The notes beneath the pieces are model-generated. The model was not told the DNA's origin. It did not search any database and saw only the letters and a program-made list of their open reading frames with translations. The position numbers and the translations under genes were made by a program. Positions 54,513 to 62,506 of a DNA stretch of 64,000 nucleotides are shown here, piece after piece; the first letter of the stretch is position 1, and every line of letters begins with the position of its first letter. Location of the stretch: assembly GCA_020636405.1 (NCBI GenBank), contig JACJXW010000011.1, forward strand, positions 1-64,000, read 5' to 3'. Source of the stretch: Lewinellaceae bacterium (GTDB lineage: Bacteria > Bacteroidota > Bacteroidia > Chitinophagales > Saprospiraceae).

Positions 54513-54980
54513 ATGAAAATTTCATTCAACATAAACGGTACACCCCAGGAGGTGGATGCAGATGGGAACACCCCCTTGCTCTGGGTCATCCGCGATGTGC
54601 TCGATCTGAAAGGCACCAAGTTCGGGTGCGGGAAGGCGGCCTGTGGCGCCTGCACCGTCCATGTCAACGGCGAAGCGGTGCGTTCCTGTTCCTACGCGGC
54701 CAAGTTCGCGGAAGGGAAAAACATTACGACCATTGAAGGGCTTGCCACCGGCGATGGCCTCCACCCGGTGCAACAGGCGTGGATGGAGGAGATCGTTCCT
54801 CAATGTGGCTACTGCCAACCGGGCTTTATGATGGCCACCGCAGCTTTGCTGGAGAAGGTGCCCAACCCTACGGATCAGGACATCGACGACAACATCGTCA
54901 ACATTTGCCGTTGCGCCACCTATTACCGCATGCGCAAGGCCATTCACCGGGCGGCGGAGATCAAAAATGCGAACACCTAA
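54513..54980 (+). CDS. iorA: 2Fe-2S subunit of isoquinoline-1-oxidoreductase-type hydroxylase
   Basis: A 155-residue iron-sulphur subunit of the xanthine dehydrogenase family. The plant-type 2Fe-2S cluster ligands are Cys39, Cys44, Cys47 and Cys59 (FGCGKAACGACTVHVNGEAVRSC). The second cluster ligands are in QCGYCQPGFMM and NICRCATYYR. It passes electrons from the molybdenum site. ATG 54513 is used; the next gene starts 11 bp after the stop. Confidence 0.92.
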   Translation: MKISFNINGTPQEVDADGNTPLLWVIRDVLDLKGTKFGCGKAACGACTVHVNGEAVRSCSYAAKFAEGKNITTIEGLATGDGLHPVQQAWMEEIVPQCGYCQPGFMMATAALLEKVPNPTDQDIDDNIVNICRCATYYRMRKAIHRAAEIKNANT

Positions 54981-54991
54981 AAAAACGAGTC

Positions 54992-57160
54992 ATGAGCGAG
55001 CCTAAGCCAAAGAAGAAATTCTCAAGAAGAAAATTCATCGTCCGGTCCTCCGTAGGGGTTGGCGTTTTGCTGGGCGGGATTTACTTTTCCCGCCCGGCCT
55101 GGAGGCGGTCCATTGCCAGTATGGCCAATTCCGCCGAACCTTTTTATATGGGGGGCACGGATAAGCCTCTCCTGTGGTTTGAAATAAGGGCCGATAACCA
55201 GGTCTTACTTCACAGCCCTAAAGTAGAAATGGGGCAGGGTACCTTTACGGGCCTGGCCCAGATCGCTGCCGATGAACTGGAAGTGGATTTCAGCCAGATC
55301 AAAGTAGTTCATGCCGCCACGGCCACCGGAAACATCGATGGGCTGTCAACCGGGGGCAGCACTTCCATTTCCAGCTTGTGGCAACCGCTGAGGGAACTCG
55401 CCGCCACCATGCGGGAAATGCTGAAGCATGAGGCCGCCAGGATAATGGGCGCCGAGGCCTCCGCACTTTCGGTCAAAGAGGGCGTTGTTTCGGGCAATGG
55501 CCGGGCCCTCACTTATGGCGAAATCGTAAAAGAAGTAAAGGAGTGGGAAATTCCGGAAACCCCTCCGCTGAAAGACATCAAATCCTACAAATTTGTCGGA
55601 AAGCCCCTTCCTCGTGTAGACCTTCACGATAAGGTCATCGGCGCGCCCATTTTTGGTATGGACGCCACCATGCCCGATATGCTTTACGGGGCGGTAGTCA
55701 GGCCTGCCTACATCGGCGCCAGATATGTCAGTGCCGATACCAGCCAGGCTGAAAAGATGCCGGGTGTGGTGCAAGTGGTGAAAGAAGCGGACTTTGTCGG
55801 TGTCGTCGCCAGGTCCATTGTGGAAGCGGAGAACGCGAAAAATGCCATCCAGGTTACCTGGGATGTGGAGAAGGAATGGCAGTCGGAAGAAATTGAGGAA
55901 ATGATCAAAGTCGGAAAGGGGGAGCCTTTCGTCATCCAGAAGGAAGGTGGGGCAAAACGCATCCTGGATAATGAAGAGGATGTGGCCACGGCGGAATTCA
56001 AAAGCCCGATCGGAGCCCACGCCCAGCTGGAGCCCAATGGGGCGGTGGCTTTCGTGGAAGAAGGTAAAGCAACGGTGATGATCTCCACCCAGGTGGTTAA
56101 GATCACCCGAAAGGAGGTGGCCGCCCGCCTGGGGCTGGACGAAGAAAAGGTGAACATCATCCCTACTTATCTGGGGGGAGGGTTTGGCCGCCGTTTGCAT
56201 ACGCCCAATGCCATACAGGCAGCCGTTCTGTCCAAAGCCGTGGGTAAACCGGTTAAATGTTTTTTCAACCGGCAGGAAGAGTTCCAGAACGACACCTTCC
56301 GGCCACCCACCCACCATGTCCTAAGGGCCAAGCTTGGATCGGACGGGCTGATCCGGGCCATCGAGCACCAGGTGTCCAGTGGCGACGTTATGTTCGGTTC
56401 GCCTTTGTTTCCCGGTATCGCCGAACCCATTCTGGGGGCCGATGCCGGCGCATGGCGGGGCGGCATGATCCAGTACGGGAAGATCCCCAATTACCGGGCT
56501 GTGTCCTGGCGGGTGAAGCTGCCTTTCGCCACCAGCTGGTGGCGGAGTTTAGGGTTGTTGGCGAACACCTTCGCCATCGAAAGCTTTATGGATGAGCTGG
56601 CCATCAAGGCCGGAAAGGACCCCGTGCAGTTCAGGCTGGACCAGATCCAGGACGATGAGGCGGGCCACCGTTTGAAGGAAGTGATCAAGGCCGCGGCCGC
56701 GAAGGCAGGATGGAAGGACGGGGCCCACAATGGCCGCGCCATGGGCTTTGCCGCCTCTACGGACGCCAATACGCCCTGCGCGCAGGTAGCCGAGGTTTCT
56801 ATAGAAGATGGCCAGATCAGGGTGCACAAGGTCACCTGCGCTATTGACCCCGGCCTTGCCGTGAACCCCGACCAGGTGCGGGCCCAGTGTGAAGGCGCCA
56901 TAATCATGGGGCTCAGTGCCTCGATGTACGAGAAGATGACGGTTAGGGACGGCCAGCTAACGCCGACCCTTTACGGCCCCTACCGAATGGCCCTGATGAA
57001 GGACGTCCCCAGAGAGATCGACGTCGTCATTCTGGAAAATGCAGAGGCTCCCGGGGCAGTCGGAGAACCCCCTCTGGGGCCGATCGGCGCCGCCGTCGCC
57101 AACGCGGTATTCCGGCTCACCGGCCAGAGGCTCCGGGAAATGCCCCTGGAATTGGCGTAA
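54992..57160 (+). CDS. iorB: Molybdopterin subunit of isoquinoline-1-oxidoreductase-type hydroxylase
   Basis: A 722-residue molybdenum cofactor subunit. It begins MSEPKPKKKFSRRKFIVRSSVGVGVLLGG, a twin-arginine signal (SRRKF), so the enzyme is exported folded and takes the small subunit along. The body shows the aldehyde/xanthine oxidase molybdopterin layout: VEMGQGTFTGLAQIAADEL, STGGSTSISSLW, GGGFGRRLHTPNAIQAAVLSK (about 394-414), FATSWWRSLG and the C-terminal PPLGPIGAAVANAVF. A catalytic Glu is expected near EPPLGP. The true aldehyde or N-heterocycle substrate is unknown. A longer frame opening inside iorA is not used. Confidence 0.92.
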   Translation: MSEPKPKKKFSRRKFIVRSSVGVGVLLGGIYFSRPAWRRSIASMANSAEPFYMGGTDKPLLWFEIRADNQVLLHSPKVEMGQGTFTGLAQIAADELEVDFSQIKVVHAATATGNIDGLSTGGSTSISSLWQPLRELAATMREMLKHEAARIMGAEASALSVKEGVVSGNGRALTYGEIVKEVKEWEIPETPPLKDIKSYKFVGKPLPRVDLHDKVIGAPIFGMDATMPDMLYGAVVRPAYIGARYVSADTSQAEKMPGVVQVVKEADFVGVVARSIVEAENAKNAIQVTWDVEKEWQSEEIEEMIKVGKGEPFVIQKEGGAKRILDNEEDVATAEFKSPIGAHAQLEPNGAVAFVEEGKATVMISTQVVKITRKEVAARLGLDEEKVNIIPTYLGGGFGRRLHTPNAIQAAVLSKAVGKPVKCFFNRQEEFQNDTFRPPTHHVLRAKLGSDGLIRAIEHQVSSGDVMFGSPLFPGIAEPILGADAGAWRGGMIQYGKIPNYRAVSWRVKLPFATSWWRSLGLLANTFAIESFMDELAIKAGKDPVQFRLDQIQDDEAGHRLKEVIKAAAAKAGWKDGAHNGRAMGFAASTDANTPCAQVAEVSIEDGQIRVHKVTCAIDPGLAVNPDQVRAQCEGAIIMGLSASMYEKMTVRDGQLTPTLYGPYRMALMKDVPREIDVVILENAEAPGAVGEPPLGPIGAAVANAVFRLTGQRLREMPLELA

Positions 57161-57165
57161 TTTTA

Positions 57166-57219
57166 AGCGTGTGTTCAAATTTCGTTTTCAGCCCGAAATA
57201 TGAAATTTGAACGCACGCT
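57166..57219. terminator. Dispersed 18-bp hairpin after iorB (copy 1)
   Basis: The left arm AGCGTGTGTTCAAATTTC (57166-57183) pairs with GAAATTTGAACGCACGCT (57202-57219). It lies 5 bp after the iorB stop. A close relative is at 62224-62289. Confidence 0.65.
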
Positions 57220-57423
57220 AAGCCTGCCGGTCCACCTGGAAAGAGCGATAAATGCACCAGTGATAAAAATCATCCCGCCCCTTTCCGAATTCTGATAACT
57301 TACTCCTCCATTCCCAGCCACCCTCCGGCTCTTGTTACAGCTCTGGCGGTATACAGGACAGGTTTTCCTTCCTGGGTACGCGCCGGAGCGAGAAGCTGCC
57401 CTGTATGCCCAAAAAACTTTCCT

Positions 57424-58509
57424 ATGCAACTGATCGACGGCTCCAGGATCATCACCGAAGCTTGTGTACGGGCGGGCGCCGATGTGTACGTCGGCTACCC
57501 CATCACCCCGTCCAATTGGTTCTATGCGTATGCGCAGAAGCGCTTTCCCCTGTTTCTGGCCGGCCCCGACGAGATCTCCGTCCTTCAATGGATGGCGGGT
57601 TTTTCGGCGGCGGGGCGCCTGCCGGTAACGGCCACCTCATTTCCCGGCCTGGCCCTGATGGTGGAAAGCCTCAACATGGCCCATATGATGGAGCTGCCCA
57701 TGCTTATCATCGTCACCCAGCGCCTGGGGCCGAGCACGGGCTCGGCAACCACCGGAGCCCAGGGCGACCTGCTGCTGCTCCGGGGAGCCCTGTCCGGGGG
57801 ATACCAGATACCGGTATTCTGCCCGTCCAACTTTGAAGATTGCTGGAATCTTACCTATGAAGGCATCAAAACGGCGATCCGCTACCGCACACCCGTCGTT
57901 TTGCTCACTTCAAAGGAGATGGTGATGACCTACCGGAGTTTCGACTTGTCCAGCCTGCCGGAGGTTAAAAAAGTAGAAAGAGAGACGCCGAAGGTAGAGC
58001 TGCCCTACCAGTCCTACCGCGCCGGGGCCGACGGCGTTCCCCCCTTCGTTCCGCTGGGCGATGCAACCCATCAGGTGCGGTTAAACGCCTCTACCCACGG
58101 CAATCTCGGGCTTATCCAGAAGACGAGCGATGAAGCTATGGCCAACACCCGGCGGCTGCAGGACAAGCTGGAACAGCATATCCCGGATTTTACCTTCTAT
58201 GAACTGGATGAAGAGCCCGGGGCGGACGAGCTGATCGTTTCCTATGGCATTTCCGCCGACGCGGCACGGGATGCACTGGCAGAGCTGCGCAGAAGGGGCC
58301 GGAAAGGTTCCCTGCTGGTCATTAAGACCCTGCTGCCTGTTCCGCCGGCGGTCCTGGACATTCTGGAACAATACGAAAAACAGGTGTTTGTGGAAGAGAA
58401 CCTGCCGGGATTGCTCAAAGAGCTGATCTATGGGCACGCCCGTAGGAAGAACATCCGGAGCGTCAATAAGATCGGGAGCATGATCACCCCGTCAGAGATC
58501 TTAATGTGA
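57424..58509 (+). CDS. korA: 2-oxoacid:acceptor oxidoreductase alpha subunit
   Basis: A 361-residue alpha subunit of a thiamine-dependent 2-oxoacid:ferredoxin oxidoreductase. It has the pyrimidine-binding domain (IDGSRIITEACVRAGADVYVGYPITPSNWFYAYAQKR, GPDEISVLQWMAGFSAAGRLPVTATSFPGLALMVESLNMA) and domain II (LIVSYGISADAARDALAELRR...). Together with the next gene it should cleave a 2-oxoacid to its acyl-CoA and pass electrons to ferredoxin. The gamma domain is not in this chain. Which 2-oxoacid (pyruvate, 2-oxoglutarate or a branched one) is uncertain, so the symbol is tentative. Confidence 0.85.
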   Translation: MQLIDGSRIITEACVRAGADVYVGYPITPSNWFYAYAQKRFPLFLAGPDEISVLQWMAGFSAAGRLPVTATSFPGLALMVESLNMAHMMELPMLIIVTQRLGPSTGSATTGAQGDLLLLRGALSGGYQIPVFCPSNFEDCWNLTYEGIKTAIRYRTPVVLLTSKEMVMTYRSFDLSSLPEVKKVERETPKVELPYQSYRAGADGVPPFVPLGDATHQVRLNASTHGNLGLIQKTSDEAMANTRRLQDKLEQHIPDFTFYELDEEPGADELIVSYGISADAARDALAELRRRGRKGSLLVIKTLLPVPPAVLDILEQYEKQVFVEENLPGLLKELIYGHARRKNIRSVNKIGSMITPSEILM

Positions 58510-58532
58510 CCTCTCTCTAATAAACTACCACC

Positions 58533-59774
58533 ATGACACAACCCATTTTAAGCACCAACAATATGCCCTTCTGCCCCGGTTGCGGGCATGGCGTAGCGAT
58601 TAAGAACCTGGCCAAGGCGTTGGAAGAAGCGGGATACAGCCCGCTGGATGTCATCGTCGTCAGCGATATCGGCTGTGCGGGGTTGGTGGACCCCATTTTG
58701 GCCACCCACACCATTCACGGCCTGCACGGCAGGGCGCCGGCGTTAGCCCTGGGGGTTTCCCTCGGTTTGTCCAGCCCCGGTAAGAAGGTGGTCGCCATAC
58801 AAGGGGACGGCGGAGCTACCATTGGGCTGCAGCACCTCCTGGAAGCGGCGCGCCGCAATGTCGACATCACACTCATTGTGTTGAACAACCTGCTCTACGG
58901 CATGACCGGCGGGCAGATGAGCGGCCTGTCGACCGTCGAATTCAAGGCCGGTAAGCAAATTACCGATGACACCCCGCCCTTCGATATCGTCAAACTGGTA
59001 CACGAGGCGGGGGCCGCCTACAGTTCCCGGATAACGTCCCCCGGCGATTTCAAGGCGCAATTCCTGGAGGCCCTCCGGGCGCCCGGTTTTTCGCTGGTCG
59101 AAGTGGCCTGCCTGTGCCCTTCCCACGGGGTGAAAAAATTGAAGGACTTGTCCATTGTCGCCCTGGGAGATCTTAAGCTGGCCCATGAACGGGAGCCGGG
59201 CCGGGCGGCATTCCGGCCTACCGAGCCCCTTTTCGCGCAGGACAAGCCTGAGCGGCCGTCCTACCGCTCTAACATCAAAGAACGGCTGGGTTTGCTCATT
59301 GCCGGGTCTGCCGGCGGAGGTATCCAGTCGGCGGCTCGCCTGATCGCCAATGCAGGCATCCTTTCCGGCCTGCACGTTACGATGAAAGGGGAGTATCCGA
59401 TTACGGTTGGCACCGGCTTTTCGGCTGCCGAAGTCATCCTTTCCAGGGATAAGATCCACTATACCGGGCTGGAGCACCCGGATGTAGTGGTGGCGGCCAC
59501 GGAAGACGGGCTGGTCAAAGCCCGGAGCCGCATCCATGCGCATACTATCCTCGTGCTGGACAGCAAGCTGAAAGAAGAAGCTTTCCCCAATGCTGTTTAC
59601 GGAGATTTCCAGAAAGAAGCGGGCAAGCAGGGCGCCGCTTTATCCGCCGCCGCCAGATGGCTGGTGCAGGAGGGAGTACTTCAGGTTGAGGCGCTCCTCG
59701 AAGTAGCGCGCAAACACAAACATGGGGAAGCAATGGTGGAAGTTTTGGAAAAGTGTAAAAGCGTTGAGGTGTGA
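58533..59774 (+). CDS. korB: 2-oxoacid:acceptor oxidoreductase, fused beta and gamma parts
   Basis: A 413-residue protein. The beta part (1-about 230) has CPGCGHG (residues 14-20), thiamine diphosphate binding GDGGATIGLQHLLEAARRNVDITLIVLNNLLYGMTGGQ (about 92-130, GDG...NN motif) and VACLCPSHG. The gamma part (about 245-400, RLGLLIAGSAGGGIQSAARLIANAGILSGLHVTMKGEYP...) is the pyruvate/ketoisovalerate oxidoreductase gamma domain, here at the C-terminus of beta. No ferredoxin-like delta domain is present, so a separate ferredoxin is needed. Confidence 0.87.
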   Translation: MTQPILSTNNMPFCPGCGHGVAIKNLAKALEEAGYSPLDVIVVSDIGCAGLVDPILATHTIHGLHGRAPALALGVSLGLSSPGKKVVAIQGDGGATIGLQHLLEAARRNVDITLIVLNNLLYGMTGGQMSGLSTVEFKAGKQITDDTPPFDIVKLVHEAGAAYSSRITSPGDFKAQFLEALRAPGFSLVEVACLCPSHGVKKLKDLSIVALGDLKLAHEREPGRAAFRPTEPLFAQDKPERPSYRSNIKERLGLLIAGSAGGGIQSAARLIANAGILSGLHVTMKGEYPITVGTGFSAAEVILSRDKIHYTGLEHPDVVVAATEDGLVKARSRIHAHTILVLDSKLKEEAFPNAVYGDFQKEAGKQGAALSAAARWLVQEGVLQVEALLEVARKHKHGEAMVEVLEKCKSVEV

Positions 59775-59875
59775 GTACATGGGCTGAAGCCCACTCCATA
59801 AATCCATTATTCCGGATCGGAAGACTTTCCTGAGCAACCTCACCAATACACTACTGCACCAATGCACTACCCCCC

Positions 59876-60082
59876 CTAATGCCTGCCCCACAACTCCAGC
59901 ACGGCCTTATCCTGTAGCCCTTTGGTATCGTACCAGAAGGCCACTTTAGTGATGATGCGGCGGTTGCCCTCCAGGTCGATCACCCGGGATTCTCCCCCGG
60001 CGGGGATGTCATTGCGCAGGGCTACCTCCTGGGTATCGCCATTGCGGAAGTGGACCACGCAGCGGAAAGGGAGGAGAAAGGT
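59876..60082 (-). pseudogene. C-terminal fragment of a small DUF2541-like protein
   Basis: About 68 residues (CVVHFRNGDTQEVALRNDIPAGGESRVIDLEGNRRIITKVAFWYDTKGLQDKAVLELWGRH) are open on the minus strand, matching only the C-terminal half of small beta proteins of the DUF2541 type. Upstream the frame meets a stop at about 60083, with no signal peptide. It is probably a truncated remnant. Confidence 0.5.
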
Positions 60083-60152
60083 TTAACCACAATCAAAAAA
60101 AATCGGTAACTTTTGTGCGGCAAAAACGAATGAACCCGAAACAAGCATTTTC

Positions 60153-60653
60153 ATGACAGCTATTGAGATCCGCCCTCGTTTCCACCAGGAAGTGCCGCTT
60201 AGTCAGGAAGAAACTCTCGCGCGGCTTCGTACGGCCCTCAAGCGGCCCGGTAGCCCCATTATCGGCTTTGTTGCCGACCACCACGTTACCCTTAAGATCC
60301 CTTACGACAAGCAGCATTTCTGGTCCCCCCAGTTGGCACTGGAGGTAGAACCGCATGAAAGTGGACAAGGCGCCTTCATCCGCGGGCTGTTCGGCCCTCG
60401 CCCTTCGGTCTGGCTAATGTTTGTTTTTATGTATTCCATCATTGGCGTCATTTGCCTGTTTGTGTCCATTACCGGTTTTTCCCAACTGAGCCTCGGCATA
60501 CCGGCGCCGGTGCTATGGGTGCTGCCCATAGGGGCGGGCCTGGCCCTGTTTTTGTATATTTCAGCCAAAACCGGAGAGCGCCTGGGAAAGGACGAGATGT
60601 ACCAGCTGAAACAATTCCTGGATGAGGTACTGATGGCGCCCGGGATAGCATAG
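60153..60653 (+). CDS. Small membrane protein of unknown function
   Basis: I do not recognise this 166-residue protein. Its N-terminal half (1-85) is soluble and beta-rich with the pattern HHVTLKIPYDKQHFWSPQLALEVEPHESGQGAFIRGLFGPRPSVW. Two membrane spans follow at about 88-110 and 120-142, then a short charged tail. Similar two-span proteins are widespread in Bacteroidota. It is unlinked to a pathway here. Confidence 0.7.
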   Translation: MTAIEIRPRFHQEVPLSQEETLARLRTALKRPGSPIIGFVADHHVTLKIPYDKQHFWSPQLALEVEPHESGQGAFIRGLFGPRPSVWLMFVFMYSIIGVICLFVSITGFSQLSLGIPAPVLWVLPIGAGLALFLYISAKTGERLGKDEMYQLKQFLDEVLMAPGIA

Positions 60654-60687
60654 CAGCCCATAGGTGCACTGGGCATGAACCGCTCCC

Positions 60688-60797
60688 CGAATCCCCCGCC
60701 TTCGCATAAAGCTACGGCGGGCGGAGACGAATCCCCCGCCTTCGCATAAAGCTACGGCGGGCGGAGACGAATCAACGAATCAACGAATCCCGAATCC
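60688..60797 (+). repeat. Tandem hairpin repeat (40 bp twice) and GAATC tail
   Basis: A 40-bp unit beginning CGAATCCCCCGCCTTCGC occurs twice in a row (60688 and 60728). Each contains the inverted repeat CCCGCC...GGCGGG with GCTACGG near its second arm. It is followed by several CGAATCAA/CGAATCCC units up to the MOSC gene. A third, diverged copy with the same tail is at 61810-61910. Confidence 0.75.
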
Positions 60798-60801
60798 ACC
60801 T

Positions 60802-61296
60802 ATGAAAGACCTCCTCCAATCCATCCCCCACACCGGCAAAATTGAATGGATCGGCCTGCGCCCCCAAAAGCGCGGAGCATTGGCGTCCGTACAAAACGCC
60901 CGCCTCACGCCGGAGGAAGGGCTCACTGGCGACCACTACAGCGGCCGGAGCGGCAAGCGCCAGGTGACCCTGGTCCAGGCGGAACACCTGCCGGTAGTGG
61001 CCGCTATTCTTAGAAAGGATAAAACGGACCCCGCCCTTACGCGCCGCAATATTGTCGTCTCGGGCATCAACCTGCTGGCGTTGAAGGGGCAGCAGTTCCG
61101 GATGGGAGAGGCTCTGCTGGAGTACACCGGAGCGTGTCACCCCTGCTCCCGGATGGAGGAGAATTTCGGCCCCGGAGGCTACAACGCCATGCGCGGCCAC
61201 GGAGGAATTACCGCCAAGGTGATCGAAGGGGGAACCATTGCCGTAGGAGATGTGGTTTCTCTTATCGTCAGCAGCAACGAACCGGATCATGAGTAA
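60802..61296 (+). CDS. MOSC domain protein
   Basis: A 164-residue MOSC-domain protein. The conserved strand pattern is LTGDHYSGRSGKRQVTLVQAEHLPVV (about 38-63), and GACHPCSRMEENFGPGGYNAMRGHGGITAKVI (about 111-142) holds the conserved Cys thought to bind sulphur or molybdenum cofactor. MOSC proteins transfer sulphur or handle molybdenum cofactor-dependent reactions. The stop overlaps the start of the YbaK gene by 8 bp. Confidence 0.88.
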   Translation: MKDLLQSIPHTGKIEWIGLRPQKRGALASVQNARLTPEEGLTGDHYSGRSGKRQVTLVQAEHLPVVAAILRKDKTDPALTRRNIVVSGINLLALKGQQFRMGEALLEYTGACHPCSRMEENFGPGGYNAMRGHGGITAKVIEGGTIAVGDVVSLIVSSNEPDHE

Positions 61297-61762
61297 GAAA
61301 ACCAACGCCCTGCGCCTGCTCGACGCCCAAAAGGCCAGGTACGAAACCGTCGAATACCACTACGATGCCGATGACCTCAGCGTGGAACATATCGCTAAGG
61401 ATAACGGCCTTCCCCTGGCGCGCATTTTTAAGACGCTGGTCGCAAAAGGGGATAAGAATGGCGTTGCCGTTGCTGTTGTCCCTGGGCATAAGAACCTCGA
61501 CTTCAAAGCGCTGGCTAAGGCCAGTGGCAATAAAAAAATGGCCCTGGTCCCCGTAAAAGACATCCAGGGGCTGACCGGCTACATCCGCGGAGGGTGCTCG
61601 CCCATCGGCATGAAAAAGGATTATCCGGTATACCTGGATATCTCCGCCCTGGACTATGAGGCCATCTACGTCAACGCCGGCCAGCGCGGGCTGTTGGTGG
61701 GGTTGTCTCCGGAGGCCCTCCGGCAGGCCACCGGTGCAGTGGTGGAAAATATTGCAGAATGA
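61289..61762 (+). CDS. ybaK: YbaK/EbsC-type Cys-tRNA(Pro) deacylase
   Basis: A 157-residue trans-editing enzyme that removes Cys from mischarged tRNA(Pro). The YbaK/EbsC pattern is clear: TNALRLLDAQKARYETVEYHYD at the start, AKDNGLPLARIFKTLVAKGDKNGVAVAVVPG, the conserved KALAKASGNKKMALVPVKDIQGLTGYIRGGCSPIGMKKDYPVYLD (about 75-119) with the catalytic Lys. ATG 61289 overlaps the MOSC stop, so the two are translationally coupled. A longer frame inside MOSC is rejected. Confidence 0.9.
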   Translation: MSKKTNALRLLDAQKARYETVEYHYDADDLSVEHIAKDNGLPLARIFKTLVAKGDKNGVAVAVVPGHKNLDFKALAKASGNKKMALVPVKDIQGLTGYIRGGCSPIGMKKDYPVYLDISALDYEAIYVNAGQRGLLVGLSPEALRQATGAVVENIAE

Positions 61763-61809
61763 GCGTAGAAGGCTTCTCGTCGGCATGATTGGTGGAGTGG
61801 CGGAGACGC

Positions 61810-61910
61810 GGAGACGAATCCCCGCCTCCGCTAAAGCTACGGCGGGCGGAGACGAATCCCGAATCAACGAATCAACGAATCAACGAATCCCGAATCCCGA
61901 ATCCCGAATC
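61810..61910 (+). repeat. Diverged hairpin and GAATC(A) simple repeat
   Basis: CCCCGCCTCCGC...GCTACGGCGGGCGG forms the same inverted repeat as at 60688, followed by about eight CGAATCAA or CGAATCCC units running up to 61910, just before the zinc-ribbon gene start. Confidence 0.7.
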
Positions 61911-61916
61911 AACCCT

Positions 61917-62192
61917 ATGTCCAACGACATCAAAATAGAATGCCCGAAATGCGGCTGGGAGCCCGACGGCGGCGCCTACTGGTCGTGCACCTGCGGGCAC
62001 ATCTGGAATACCTTTGCTACCGCCGCCCGTTGCCCGGCCTGCAACAAACAGTGGGAATATACCCAATGTATCGCTTACAAGGGAGGCTGCAACCAGTTCT
62101 CCCCGCATCTGGATTGGTACAAAGGCCTGGGGGATTGGCTGGAGGATGAACTGGAAACAGTGGAAGAAAAGGCGCTGAAGGAGAAAAGGTGA
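61917..62192 (+). CDS. Small zinc-ribbon protein
   Basis: A 91-residue protein with CPKCGWEPDGGAYWSCTCGHIWNTF and CPACNKQWEYTQC, two zinc-ribbon-like Cys pairs. The remainder is acidic helix (LGDWLEDELETVEEKALKEKR). ATG 61917 follows the GAATC repeats directly. No role is known. Confidence 0.8.
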   Translation: MSNDIKIECPKCGWEPDGGAYWSCTCGHIWNTFATAARCPACNKQWEYTQCIAYKGGCNQFSPHLDWYKGLGDWLEDELETVEEKALKEKR

Positions 62193-62506
62193 GCCCTGCC
62201 CGAAGCTTCCCGCTTTCATTATGTAAGAGTGTGTTTAAATTTCTTTTAGGACGACACAGTCCGAAGTATGAAATTTGAACACACTCTTAACAGTACCTAT
62301 TCCTCCTTTTTCCTCCATTTGTCCTATTTTTGACCCTTGTCCGGAGTAGGGCTGGCAGCTATGGCAGCGAAAACAGCCCGAAACGGGTCTTAGAAAGGTA
62401 AAAGGGTGAAATCCTGTTCGCTGGCAATTATTGTTCTACCTTAGTTTTTCGCCAGAGAGCAGGAGGCATTAGGTTCCCCGATCCCAAGAACATCTCAAAC
62501 GAGCTT
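62193..62506. other. Intergenic region before the giant surface protein
   Basis: Besides the 62224-62289 hairpin I see nothing but probable promoter sequence near 62410-62450. Confidence 0.4.
62224..62289. terminator. Dispersed 18-20-bp hairpin (copy 2)
   Basis: TAAGAGTGTGTTTAAATTTC (62224-62243) pairs with GAAATTTGAACACACTCTTA (62270-62289). The arms match copy 1 at 57166 in shape, with a compensatory change (C-G there, A-T here) in the third base pair of the stem. Confidence 0.65.
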
